A program made the translations under genes and the position numbers. A stretch of 64,000 bases of DNA from Sphingosinicella sp. BN140058 (GTDB lineage: Bacteria > Pseudomonadota > Alphaproteobacteria > Sphingomonadales > Sphingomonadaceae). The notes under the pieces were generated by a model. The model saw only the letters and a program-made list of their open reading frames with translations. It made no database searches and was not told the DNA's origin. The DNA is taken from the NCBI RefSeq assembly GCF_004135585.1, contig NZ_CP035501.1:5651501-5715500 (forward strand), given 5' to 3'. Positions 36,181-44,114 of this stretch are shown piece by piece; position 1 is the first letter of the stretch, and every line of letters begins with the position of its first letter.

Positions 36181-37080
36181 ATGTCTAGATTAGCGGGCTT
36201 GCGGGCCGGAATTACGGCGGCCTTCCTGCTTGCCGGATGCGCCTCGCAGAGCGTGGCCGAGCCGCGGACGAAAACCGATCGTCCTGCCATGTGGCGGGTC
36301 GCGGACTCGGACACCACCATCTATCTGTTCGGCACCTTCCACATGCTGCCCAAGGATCATGCCTGGCGCACGCCCGCCTTCGACAAGGCCCTGGCTTCGT
36401 CGAACGAACTGGTGCTCGAAATCGCCAACGTCGGCGATCAGGCCGCCGCCGGCGCCGCGATGATGAAGCTCGGCATCAGTCCCGGCCTGCCGCCGCTGAT
36501 CGAGCGGGTGCCCGAAGCCAAGCGCGCCGCGCTCCAGGCGTTCATCGATGAAAGCGGGATCCCCGTCGCCGCACTCGACCGGCTCGAGACGTGGGCGGCT
36601 GCGCTCGCGCTCACCGGAGTGACCTTCAAGCGGCTCGGCATCTCCGGCGACCAGGGCGTCGAAAGCACGCTGAGCACCGACGTCAAGGCGAGCGGCAAGC
36701 CGATACGCGGGCTCGAAACCGTTGAGCAGCAGCTCGGCTATTTCGACGCTTTGTCCGAGGAGTCGCAGCGCCTGTTCCTCGAAGGCGTGCTCGATTCGCC
36801 CGAGGATGTCCGCCGCGAATTCCAGAAGATGCTCGATGCCTGGTCGCGCGGCGACGAAGCCGGCGTCGCCGCCTCGTTCGACGAGGAAGCGAGCCTGTCT
36901 CCGGAGCTTCGCGAGGCACTGCTCGGTGCGCGCAACCGCCGTTGGGCGGAATGGCTCGATGCCCGCATGGACCAGCCCGGGACCGTGTTCGTCGCGGTCG
37001 GAGCCGGCCATCTCGCCGGCAACGATTCCGTGCAGAAGATGCTGAAATCGCGCGGCATCAAGGCGGTTCGCATTCAGTAA
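36181..37080 (+). CDS. TraB/GumN-family lipoprotein (copy 2)
   Basis: A 299-residue paralogue of the preceding gene. The N-terminus is a lipoprotein signal with lipobox LAGC (GITAAFLLAGCASQ), so this copy is probably membrane-tethered while copy 1 is freely exported. The motifs IYLFGTFHMLPKDH and [16 protein letters not shown] mirror copy 1, and the acidic insertion is missing. The 9-bp spacing indicates a shared transcript and a tandem duplication. The cellular substrate is unknown. Confidence 0.88.
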   Translation: MSRLAGLRAGITAAFLLAGCASQSVAEPRTKTDRPAMWRVADSDTTIYLFGTFHMLPKDHAWRTPAFDKALASSNELVLEIANVGDQAAAGAAMMKLGISPGLPPLIERVPEAKRAALQAFIDESGIPVAALDRLETWAAALALTGVTFKRLGISGDQGVESTLSTDVKASGKPIRGLETVEQQLGYFDALSEESQRLFLEGVLDSPEDVRREFQKMLDAWSRGDEAGVAASFDEEASLSPELREALLGARNRRWAEWLDARMDQPGTVFVAVGAGHLAGNDSVQKMLKSRGIKAVRIQ

Positions 37081-37138
37081 GGCATCGGACCCCGGAGCGC
37101 CCGGGAGGCCACTAGGGTGATTGCATTTGACCTTCTCA

Positions 37139-37268
37139 TCCTCCCTGTCCGCGAAGCGGATGGGGAGGGGGACCAGCGGAAAGCTGGTGGAGTGGCCATC
37201 AGCGCCTGAAGCCCCTCCACCGCACTTCGTGCGGTCCCCCTCCCCATCGCCCATGGCGACAGGGAGGA
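37139..37268. repeat. Long imperfect palindrome (about 130 bp) between gumN-like gene and rplY
   Basis: Two arms of about 54 bp are near-perfect reverse complements. The left arm (37139-37192) reads TCCTCCCTGTCC, GGATGGGGAGGGGGACC, then GGTGGAG; the right arm (37215-37268) mirrors these blocks. At two matching positions the arms differ but each carries its own small hairpin (CGCGAAGCG-like and AGCGGAAAGCT-like on the left, CGCACTTCGTGCG and CCCATGG-like on the right). This looks like a mobile or repeated palindromic unit of the REP/MITE kind. The remaining part of the 362-bp gap shows nothing else. Confidence 0.75.
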
Positions 37269-37442
37269 TTGAGGGTCCTCGCCAGGCGAAGACCCCATCA
37301 ATCCAAATGCGATAACCCTGGGGAGGCCGCACCCTCTCCTTGCCTTTGGGCCGCTCCTCCGCTAAGGGCGCCGCTCCCCCGTTCATGGTCATCCCTGGAG
37401 GCGTGAGCGCGGGCGTTTGAACATCCATTTGGAGACATGCAC

Positions 37443-38054
37443 ATGAGCGAACAGCTTACGCTGTCGGCCGAGACGCGCGAACGGGCAGGCAAGGGAGCCT
37501 CCCGCGCAGTTCGTCGCGAAGGCCGCGTCCCGGCCGTGATCTACGGCCAGAACAAGGAACCCGTCCAGATCCACGTCGAGGAAAAGGCCCTCGTGAAGGC
37601 GCTGTCGAACGGCCACTTCATGAACACGGTCGTGATGATCGACGTCGGTGGCGAGGCCACCCGCACCCTTCCCAAGGACGTCCAGTTCCATCCGGTCACC
37701 GACCGGCCGCTGCATGTCGATTTCTTCCGCATCGGTGAGCACAGCACCGTCACCGTCGAGGTTCCGATCCGCTTCACCGGGGAAGAGGAAAGCCGCGGCC
37801 TGAAGCGTGGCGGCGTGCTCAATGCCGTCCGCCATGAGATCGAGCTGATCTGCGACGCCGCCGAGATCCCCGACGAGGTCGTCGTCGATCTCGCCGGTTA
37901 CGACATCGGCGATTCGATCCACATCAGCCAGGTGACCCTGCCCAAGGGCAGCAAGCCGGCGATTACCGATCGCGATTTCACCGTCGCCACCATCTCCGGC
38001 TCCGCTGCCGGCGAATCCGCGGCGGCGTCGGGTGATACCGGCGAAGACGCCTAA
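37443..38054 (+). CDS. rplY: 50S ribosomal protein bL25 (Ctc type)
   Basis: A 203-residue long-form bL25 (Ctc/TL5 family) that binds 5S rRNA. The N-terminal domain starts [29 protein letters not shown] and the C-terminal domain includes [22 protein letters not shown]. Length matches the alphaproteobacterial form with an extra C-terminal beta domain. The ATG at 37443 is favoured over 37437, because GGAG lies 8 bp upstream of it. The peptidyl-tRNA hydrolase gene follows and its earliest possible start lies inside this gene. Confidence 0.95.
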   Translation: MSEQLTLSAETRERAGKGASRAVRREGRVPAVIYGQNKEPVQIHVEEKALVKALSNGHFMNTVVMIDVGGEATRTLPKDVQFHPVTDRPLHVDFFRIGEHSTVTVEVPIRFTGEEESRGLKRGGVLNAVRHEIELICDAAEIPDEVVVDLAGYDIGDSIHISQVTLPKGSKPAITDRDFTVATISGSAAGESAAASGDTGEDA

Positions 38055-38736
38055 GGGTTTGTCCCTCTTCAGACGGCTCGGCGCGCTCCTCGCCCCCAAA
38101 GCGGTGGAGGTGCCGGGCCAACCCCTCGACGCCCCCGAGGCGGAAACATGGGATTTCGAGCCCGTGCAGATCTGGGTCGGCCTCGGCAATCCGGGCGCGC
38201 AATATGCGATGAACCGGCACAATGTCGGCTTCATGGCGGTCGACGCGATCGCCGAAACCTACAATTTCGAACCGCCCAAAAAAGCCTTCCAGGGTTGGGC
38301 GCAGCAGGGACGGGTCGGCACCAGCCGGATCCTACTGCTCAAGCCCTCGACCTTCATGAACGACAGCGGCCGCGCCGTTCGCGCGGCGATGGACTTCTTC
38401 AAGCGCGATGTCGGCGACGTCACCGTCTTTCATGACGAGCTCGATCTCGCCCCGTTCAAGGTCAAGGTGAAGATCGGCGGCGGCACCGCCGGCCATAACG
38501 GGCTGCGCTCGACCGAAGCGCATGTCGGCAATGCCTTTCGCCGGGTCCGCATCGGCATCGGCCATCCCGGCCACAAGGACCGGGTCACCGGCCATGTGCT
38601 CGGCAATTACGCCAAGTCCGAAACCGACGCGCTCGCCGACATGCTCGGCGCGATCGCCGCCGAATCCGAATGGCTGGCCAAAGGCGACGACGCCCGCTTC
38701 ATGAACGAAGTCGCCCTCCGCCTCCAGGATCGCTGA
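38032..38736 (+). CDS. pth: Peptidyl-tRNA hydrolase
   Basis: Releases tRNA from stalled peptidyl-tRNA. The core begins [23 protein letters not shown] (residues 45-67), with the catalytic His63 and the family's later [17 protein letters not shown]. With the GTG at 38032 the product is 234 residues, including an unusual 44-residue N-terminal extension ([13 protein letters not shown], then a Pro/Glu-rich linker) whose codons keep the GC-rich third positions of real coding sequence. A GTG at 38164 would give the standard start without extension, so the true start is open. rplY-pth is a standard gene pair. Confidence 0.9.
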   Translation: MIPAKTPKGLSLFRRLGALLAPKAVEVPGQPLDAPEAETWDFEPVQIWVGLGNPGAQYAMNRHNVGFMAVDAIAETYNFEPPKKAFQGWAQQGRVGTSRILLLKPSTFMNDSGRAVRAAMDFFKRDVGDVTVFHDELDLAPFKVKVKIGGGTAGHNGLRSTEAHVGNAFRRVRIGIGHPGHKDRVTGHVLGNYAKSETDALADMLGAIAAESEWLAKGDDARFMNEVALRLQDR

Positions 38737-38829
38737 CCTCAAGCCGGCGCAGGCGACGCGTTTGACGGCAACGCGTTGACAGCTGTCGTGCCGACACAAG
38801 ACACCGGTTGCGCACCGAGTGGGATCAAC

Positions 38830-39327
38830 GTGGCGCGAAACGGGTGGCTTGTCGCCGCGGGCATTCTCAGCACGGGCGCCGCCTTGCTTCATCTGGCGGC
38901 GATCGTCGGCGGCGCAGACTGGTACCGCTTCTTCGGCGCCGGCGAGGCAATAGCCCGGGCCGCCGAGCGGGGGTCGATCATGCCGGCCGTGCTGACTTTC
39001 GCGATGGCTTCCATTCTCGGCATCTGGGCGCTCTACGCCTTTTCCGCCGCCGGCCTGTTTCGCCGGCTTCCGCTGATCCGGACCGCGCTCCTGCTGATCA
39101 GCGCGATCTACCTCCTACGCGGCCTCGCTCTGGTGCCGCTGCTGATCTTGAGGCCGAACATGGTCGGCACGTTCGCCATGGTGAGTTCGCTCGTCGTGCT
39201 CGTTTACGGCGTCGTCCAAGCTATTGGCACTTGGCGTGGGTGGCAGAGCCTAAGCACCGCCGCCGCCCTGTTACCTTGCGTGCGTGAGCGAACGCGTCGG
39301 GTCGCGGGACCTTGCTGCCCTCCTTGA
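38830..39327 (+). CDS. Membrane protein of unknown function (four helices)
   Basis: About 165 residues with four predicted membrane helices (WLVAAGILSTGAALLHLAAI, MPAVLTFAMASILGIWALYAF, LIRTALLLISAIYLLRGLAL, FAMVSSLVVLVYGVVQAI). No conserved domain is recognised. I chose the GTG at 38830 because a GGGATCA stretch precedes it and the first helix follows; a TTG at 38776 would add 18 polar residues. The last 25 residues (after the fourth helix) are Arg/Cys-rich and look less protein-like. Confidence 0.6.
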   Translation: MARNGWLVAAGILSTGAALLHLAAIVGGADWYRFFGAGEAIARAAERGSIMPAVLTFAMASILGIWALYAFSAAGLFRRLPLIRTALLLISAIYLLRGLALVPLLILRPNMVGTFAMVSSLVVLVYGVVQAIGTWRGWQSLSTAAALLPCVRERTRRVAGPCCPP

Positions 39328-39417
39328 AGCGCGCGATCCGCACCGTCGCAGGCCGTTTGCCATCGGCTGAGCCGGGTCTCTTTCGCAGCCGTATCGCGCG
39401 CTCCTCCCCTCGCCTGT

Positions 39418-40707
39418 TCAATCCGCGGCGGCAAGGTTCAGGGTTCGCATCATCAGCGTCGCCAGCCTCTCGGTCTGCACTGGCGCGGTAGGATTGTTCC
39501 AGCTCGCGCTCGCCGCGATCCACGCGCCGTCCGTGCGGCGGGCGAGATAGGTCATGTTGAGGACGCCCGCCTCCGAGCCGCCCTTGTAACCCAGATAGGC
39601 GAAACGCTGCGCCGTCGTGCTGTCGGTGCCCGGCGCGATGGCGAGGATGCGGAGGGCATCGTCGCCGCCGTGACGCCGAAGCCAGTCCATCGTGCGGACG
39701 AGATCGCGCGCCGACGCGAACCATTCGGCCTCGTCGATCGCCGCCGGCACGCCGCCTCCGCTGGCAGGATCGAGGGAGCTCGGCGGCACCGCGGAAAGCC
39801 GCGGCAGCAGCGCGCGGCGCGAGCCCTGATCCCCGCTTCGATACGCGGCGAGCAGTGCTCGGTCGGCACCGAACTTCAGCGCGAACGCCTCGTGGGTCGA
39901 CAGGAACGGCCGGTTGCGCTCGGCCGCGGCCACCCCCAGCACCGGCAGCAACGCCTCGATCCGTTCCCGTCCGAGCCGATGGATCAACGTGTCGGCGGCG
40001 CTGTTGTCGCTGACCGAGATCATCAATGCCGCAAGGCTGTGCAGCGTCAGCGGGGCGGCTCGTGGCCAATCCTGCAAGAGTCCCGACGGCAGCGACTGCC
40101 GATCGAGCGTAACCACGTCGCTCCACCGCCGCGTACCCGATTGCACCTGCCGCGACGTTTCGGCGAGCACGAACAGCTTGAAGGCCGAGCCGATCGCCAG
40201 CGGCCGATCGGGCTGATGGGCGAACAGGCGCTCCGGCGCCCCTTCGCCGAGCTTCGCCACTTCGAACGACACGCTTCCGGGCAGCGCCTCCATGTCGGCA
40301 AGGACCGCCGCCATGCTGTCGGCACGAGGCTTCACCGGATCGAACAGCAGGCCGGCGATGCGGTGGGGCGGCTCGGCCTCGACGACGAGGCGCGCCCGCA
40401 GTGTCCCGCGCTCGAGATCGAGCTCGACGACGGCGTTGCCGCCCGTCCCTTCCAACGCCGCGACGCCCCGCGCGCGACCTCCCGCGCCTGCGATCCGGGC
40501 CGCGAGCGCGCGCATCTGCGCGGCCGGAATTTCGCGCAGCAAGGTCTCGGTGAACAGGCTTTCGGGCGCCGCTTCGCCATTGATCAGCCGGACGAGATCC
40601 TCGGCACGGGCGCGAACCGGATCGGAGGGCGCCGCCGCTGCCGGTTCACCAGAGCAGAGCATGGCCATAAGCAACGCCCAGACGACCCACGACACGCTCC
40701 ATCGCAT
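39418..40707 (-). CDS. Exported serine hydrolase, class A beta-lactamase-like
   Basis: A 429-residue exported penicillin-binding/beta-lactamase fold protein. A signal peptide (VVWALLMAMLCSGEPAAAA) precedes an N-terminal domain of about 120 residues, then the catalytic domain. The three class A motifs are present: SAFK (S174 and K177), SDN (233-235), and KGG (375-377, in place of KTG). Whether it hydrolyses beta-lactams or acts as a peptidase or esterase is not evident, since the extra N-terminal domain is not part of classical enzymes. The ATG at 40707 has GGAGGGG upstream. Confidence 0.87.
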   Translation of the reverse strand: MRWSVSWVVWALLMAMLCSGEPAAAAPSDPVRARAEDLVRLINGEAAPESLFTETLLREIPAAQMRALAARIAGAGGRARGVAALEGTGGNAVVELDLERGTLRARLVVEAEPPHRIAGLLFDPVKPRADSMAAVLADMEALPGSVSFEVAKLGEGAPERLFAHQPDRPLAIGSAFKLFVLAETSRQVQSGTRRWSDVVTLDRQSLPSGLLQDWPRAAPLTLHSLAALMISVSDNSAADTLIHRLGRERIEALLPVLGVAAAERNRPFLSTHEAFALKFGADRALLAAYRSGDQGSRRALLPRLSAVPPSSLDPASGGGVPAAIDEAEWFASARDLVRTMDWLRRHGGDDALRILAIAPGTDSTTAQRFAYLGYKGGSEAGVLNMTYLARRTDGAWIAASASWNNPTAPVQTERLATLMMRTLNLAAAD

Positions 40708-40831
40708 GCTACCCCTCCACGTTCGAGCGACCTTAGGCTTGCACCCCGGTATCCTGGCAAGCCGCCATTGCTGGCATCCGGCGCGAAGTCCGGCTAGGGC
40801 GGCCGGAAAAGATGACTTCAAGAGGTTAGTG

Positions 40832-41932
40832 ATGGGTTTTCGTTGCGGGATCGTCGGCCTGCCCAATGTCGGCAAGTCGACTCTGTTCAATGCGCTCACC
40901 GAAACGGCCGCGGCGCAGGCGGCGAATTATCCCTTCTGCACGATCGAGCCGAACGTCGGCCGGGTTGCGGTGCCCGATCCTCGCCTGCAGGAGATCGCCC
41001 GCGTCGCCAAATCGGCGAGCATCATCGAGACCCAGCTCGAATTCGTCGACATTGCCGGCCTGGTCCGCGGCGCCTCCAAAGGCGAAGGTCTCGGCAACCA
41101 GTTCCTCGGCAATATTCGCGAGGTCGACGCGATCGTGCACGTGCTGCGCTGCTTCGAAGGTGGCGACGTCACCCATGTCGAGGGCCGGGTGGATCCGATC
41201 GCCGATGCCGACACGGTCGAAACCGAATTGATGCTGTCGGATCTCGATAGCCTCGAGAAGCGGGTGCCCAACCTCGTCAAGAAAGCACAGCAGGGCGACA
41301 AGGACGCCAAGATCCAGGCGTCCGTGCTCGGGCAGGCACTGGAACTGCTCCGCCAGTCCAAGCCCGCGCGCCTGACCGAGCCCAAGGACGCCGAGGAGAA
41401 GCTGGCACTCGAGCGTGCGCAATTGCTCACCGCCAAACCGGTCCTCTACGTCTGCAACGTCGACGAGGGCGATGCGGTGGCCGGAAATGCCCACAGCGCC
41501 CGCGTGTTCGACAAGGCCAAGGCCGAGGGCGCCGCCGCGGTGATCGTGTCTGCGGCCATTGAAGCCGAGATCGTCACCATGGCGCCCGAGGATCGCGGCG
41601 AGTTCCTGTCGGATCTGGGCCTCGAGGAAACCGGCCTGTCGCGGGTGATCCGCGCCGGCTACGATCTCCTCCACCTGATCACCTTTTTCACCGCCGGGCC
41701 CAAGGAAGCCCGCGCATGGACCGTCGAGAAAGGGTCGAAGGCGCCGCAGGCGGCCGGAGTCATCCACACGGATTTCGAGCGCGGCTTCATCCGGGCCGAG
41801 ACGATCGCATATTCAGATTTCGTCCAGTTCGGCGGCGAAGCGGGCGCGCGCGAAGCCGGCAAGCTCCGGTCCGAAGGCAAGGAATATGTGGTCCAGGACG
41901 GCGACGTGATGCTGTTCCGCTTCAACGTCTGA
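40832..41932 (+). CDS. ychF: Redox-regulated ATPase YchF (OLA1)
   Basis: A 366-residue ribosome-associated Obg-family P-loop NTPase that prefers ATP. The Walker A motif is GLPNVGKSTLFNAL (9-22), with FVDIAGLVRGASKGEGLGNQFL as the switch region. The C-terminal TGS-like domain has AWTVEKGSKAPQAAGVIHTDFERGFI. The ATG at 40832 gives the conserved MGFRCGIVGLPNVG start. It is followed after an 11-G run by the MaoC gene on the same strand. Its length is as expected for the family. Confidence 0.97.
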   Translation: MGFRCGIVGLPNVGKSTLFNALTETAAAQAANYPFCTIEPNVGRVAVPDPRLQEIARVAKSASIIETQLEFVDIAGLVRGASKGEGLGNQFLGNIREVDAIVHVLRCFEGGDVTHVEGRVDPIADADTVETELMLSDLDSLEKRVPNLVKKAQQGDKDAKIQASVLGQALELLRQSKPARLTEPKDAEEKLALERAQLLTAKPVLYVCNVDEGDAVAGNAHSARVFDKAKAEGAAAVIVSAAIEAEIVTMAPEDRGEFLSDLGLEETGLSRVIRAGYDLLHLITFFTAGPKEARAWTVEKGSKAPQAAGVIHTDFERGFIRAETIAYSDFVQFGGEAGAREAGKLRSEGKEYVVQDGDVMLFRFNV

Positions 41933-41937
41933 AACTT

Positions 41938-41948
41938 GGGGGGGGGGG
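41938..41948 (+). repeat. Homopolymer tract of eleven G before the MaoC start
   Basis: Eleven consecutive G bases end 7 bp before the ATG at 41956, in the place of the Shine-Dalgarno sequence. A run of this length is prone to slippage, so the ribosome-binding spacing could vary between cells or assemblies. Confidence 0.85.
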
Positions 41949-41955
41949 TGCTGCC

Positions 41956-42402
41956 ATGATCTATCTCGACGATCTCGAAGTCGGTGCCGAGACCTATTTC
42001 GGCAGCTGCGAGGTCACGCGCGACGAAGTCCTCGAATTCGCGCGCAAATATGATCCGCAGCCCTTCCACCTTTCCGACGAAGCCGCCGCCAGGACCCATT
42101 TCGGCCGCCTCGCCGCAAGCGGCTGGCACACCTGCGCGATGGTGATGGGGGTGATCGCGCGCAAGGTGGTCGAAACCGAGCAGGCCGGCCTCGGCTCCCC
42201 GGGCATCGACGAGCTGCGCTGGCTGAAGCCGGTCTATCCCGGAGACACGCTCCACGTCTCCGCCACGATCGTCGAGGTCCGGCCGTCGCGCAGCAAGCCG
42301 GAGATCGGCTCCTTTCGTTCGGCGACCGTCGTCACCAATCAGGACGGGGTCACCGTCCTCACCTTCACGTCGATCGTGCTGATGCGGCGACGCCCCGCCT
42401 GA
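41956..42402 (+). CDS. MaoC-like dehydratase / hotdog-fold protein
   Basis: A 148-residue single hotdog-domain protein of the MaoC dehydratase type, which hydrates or dehydrates acyl-CoA thioesters such as (R)-3-hydroxyacyl-CoA. The catalytic block is FARKYDPQPFHLSDEAA (Asp and His of the hydratase motif), followed by SGWHTCAMVM and LRWLKPVYPGDTL. The start at 41956 is 23 bp after ychF, and the only ribosome-binding candidate is the G11 tract. Its pathway partner is not nearby. Confidence 0.9.
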   Translation: MIYLDDLEVGAETYFGSCEVTRDEVLEFARKYDPQPFHLSDEAAARTHFGRLAASGWHTCAMVMGVIARKVVETEQAGLGSPGIDELRWLKPVYPGDTLHVSATIVEVRPSRSKPEIGSFRSATVVTNQDGVTVLTFTSIVLMRRRPA

Positions 42403-42514
42403 CCGGCGGCCGCGCCTCGGCGGGCGGCAGCATGGAGCCCGGAGTCCGGACGCGAGCCAGCTCCGACCTCGGGGTGTGAGCAGGCCCTCGATCAGCACTA
42501 GGAGAAGGATCGAC

Positions 42515-42539
42515 GGATCAGGCCGAGTCAGCCTGATCC
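42515..42539 (-). terminator. Possible terminator hairpin for the Tyr/Gly/Arg-rich lipoprotein gene
   Basis: A perfect 9-bp stem GGATCAGGC / GCCTGATCC with a 7-base loop lies just past the stop of the minus-strand gene at 42547. The following T tract on that strand is weak, so termination strength is doubtful. Confidence 0.4.
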
Positions 42540-42546
42540 GATCTCG

Positions 42547-43323
42547 CTACGGCCGCGGCCCGCGCCCTCCGCTGCGACCACCGCTCCGTCCGCTTTGCTG
42601 ACGGAATTGCTGCCGCGCCTGGCTTCTTTCCTGCCGGAACTGCTGCCGGGCCTGCGATCGCTCCTGCCGGAATTGCTGACGCGCCTCGCCGCCATTGCCC
42701 TGCTGGCGATATTGTTGGCGACGCTCGGCCTGTTGCTGCCGGAACTGCTCGCGCCGCTCGATCCGTTGCTGGCGATATTGCTCCCGATTGGCCGCGCCCG
42801 CCTGACCGGCAACGCCGCCGCGAGACCAGGAGCCCCGCTGCCCGTCGCCCCGCACGCCGTCGCCCCGACGGTCACGCCAGCTCTGATCGGCACCCTCGGT
42901 GCCGTTCCGGCCGCCTCGCCCAGCCCATCCGCTGCGATCGCCACGTCTGTCGCCGCGGAAGCCGTCCCAGCGCTCGCCGCGACGGTCGTTCCAGTCGCGC
43001 CCGGCATAGCCGTTGCGCCGTCCTTCCCAATGGCGCCGGTGATCGTCGTTCCAGCGATGCCGCCGGCCGCCGCGATCGTAGATGTAATAGCCGGTGCCGG
43101 GATAATAATAATCGTTGTACCAGCCGTACCACGGGTCGCCATAATAGCCGCCATAGCCCCCATAGCCGTAGCAATCGCCATAATAGGGATCGCAACCGCC
43201 ATAGCCGCTGCCGTAGCCGAGCGAGACGCCGCCATAGCCGTAATCGTCATAGCCCGCGCAGGCCGACAGGCTCGCGGCGCCGGCGAGAGCGACAATGGGT
43301 ATCCGGATTCGCGACCAGAACAT
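42547..43323 (-). CDS. Low-complexity Tyr/Gly- and Arg/Gln-rich lipoprotein
   Basis: A 258-residue protein with a lipoprotein signal (IPIVALAGAASLSACAGYDD). The middle (residues 20-75) is a Tyr/Gly/Asp-rich segment; then comes an Arg/Gly/Asp/Trp-rich stretch, and the C-terminal third is built of repeats such as RQQFRQERSQA and RQQYRQQ. It probably forms a disordered, positively charged surface or periplasmic tail. The ATG at 43323 begins the signal; in-frame sequence upstream is not convincing. Function is unknown. Confidence 0.75.
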   Translation of the reverse strand: MFWSRIRIPIVALAGAASLSACAGYDDYGYGGVSLGYGSGYGGCDPYYGDCYGYGGYGGYYGDPWYGWYNDYYYPGTGYYIYDRGGRRHRWNDDHRRHWEGRRNGYAGRDWNDRRGERWDGFRGDRRGDRSGWAGRGGRNGTEGADQSWRDRRGDGVRGDGQRGSWSRGGVAGQAGAANREQYRQQRIERREQFRQQQAERRQQYRQQGNGGEARQQFRQERSQARQQFRQERSQARQQFRQQSGRSGGRSGGRGPRP

Positions 43324-43498
43324 GGGGACTCTCCCGAACGGCAGGGGTGATTGCCGCGAGCGTCCACCTTGGGGCTTGAACGGCGGCTGAACCGTTAACC
43401 TGCTGGAAACGCGGAGAGTTCGGTGAGGTTCCTGGACCGGAACGATCGCGGGCCGCCGCCTGCCCGGACAAACCAAAAGGCTGAACCGCGGGTTGCGC

Positions 43499-44038
43499 TC
43501 AATCGCCCTCGAACGACACCAGGCCGTGCACGTCCAGCCCTTCGGCACGCAGTCGCCCGGCGCCGCCGAGATCTGGCAGATCGACCAGGAAGGCAGCCGC
43601 GCAAACCTGCGCCCCGGCCCGGCGCAGCAGGCGCACGGTGGCGAGCGCGGTACCCCCGGTGGCGATCAGATCGTCCGCGATCAGGATATCGGCGCCCGGA
43701 GCGCACGCATCGACATGGATGGCCAGGCGATCGGTGCCATATTCCAGCGCGTATTCCTCGGCGATCGTCGCCCCGGGCAACTTGCCGTGCTTGCGGACCA
43801 GCAGCAGCCCGCACCCGAGCCTTTGCGCCAGCGCCGCGCCGACCACGAAGCCCCGCGCTTCGATGCCGGCGACGAGATCGGGCTTGTTCGAAAGCCCGCT
43901 CGCGAGCCGGTCGATTGCCGCCGCGAAGCCGTGGGCGTCGAGCAGCAAGGTGGTGATGTCGCGAAACTGGATTCCTGGCTTCGGGAAATCCGGTATCGTC
44001 CTGATCAGCGCTCTCAGATCGTCATTGGCCTCGGACAT
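43499..44038 (-). CDS. apt: Adenine phosphoribosyltransferase
   Basis: A 179-residue salvage enzyme that makes AMP from adenine and PRPP. The PRPP-binding loop is ILIADDLIATGGTALATV, the start is DLRALIRTIPDFPKPGIQFRDIT, and IEARGFVVGAALAQRL gives the middle strand. Two ATG codons are possible (44038 and 44053); 44038 has GGATCACTCC before it and is preferred. It follows the petABC terminator hairpin on the same strand, so it is likely separately transcribed. Confidence 0.96.
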   Translation of the reverse strand: MSEANDDLRALIRTIPDFPKPGIQFRDITTLLLDAHGFAAAIDRLASGLSNKPDLVAGIEARGFVVGAALAQRLGCGLLLVRKHGKLPGATIAEEYALEYGTDRLAIHVDACAPGADILIADDLIATGGTALATVRLLRRAGAQVCAAAFLVDLPDLGGAGRLRAEGLDVHGLVSFEGD

Positions 44039-44070
44039 GGAGTGATCCGTCATCGGTGCGAAAACGACGA

Positions 44071-44102
44071 AGGCCCCCCTCCCGGTTTCGGGAGGGGGGC
44101 CT
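44071..44102 (-). terminator. Rho-independent terminator after petC
   Basis: A 13-bp perfect stem (AGGCCCCCCTCCC / GGGAGGGGGGCCT, one strand) with a 6-base loop, followed on the minus strand by TTCGTCGTTTTCG. It sits just past the petC stop and separates petABC from apt. Confidence 0.75.
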
Positions 44103-44114
44103 CGTTCGGTCGGC

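Noticed and set aside
40708..40899. An N-terminal extension of the beta-lactamase-like gene, overlapping ychF
   Set aside because: The signal peptide starts at 40707 with a good ribosome site; the extension is not protein-like.
42595..43350. A hydrophobic plus-strand frame antisense to the Tyr/Gly/Arg-rich lipoprotein
   Set aside because: Its Leu/Ala/Val-rich content follows from the complement of the Gln/Arg/Tyr/Gly-rich repeats; there is no ribosome site or partner motif.
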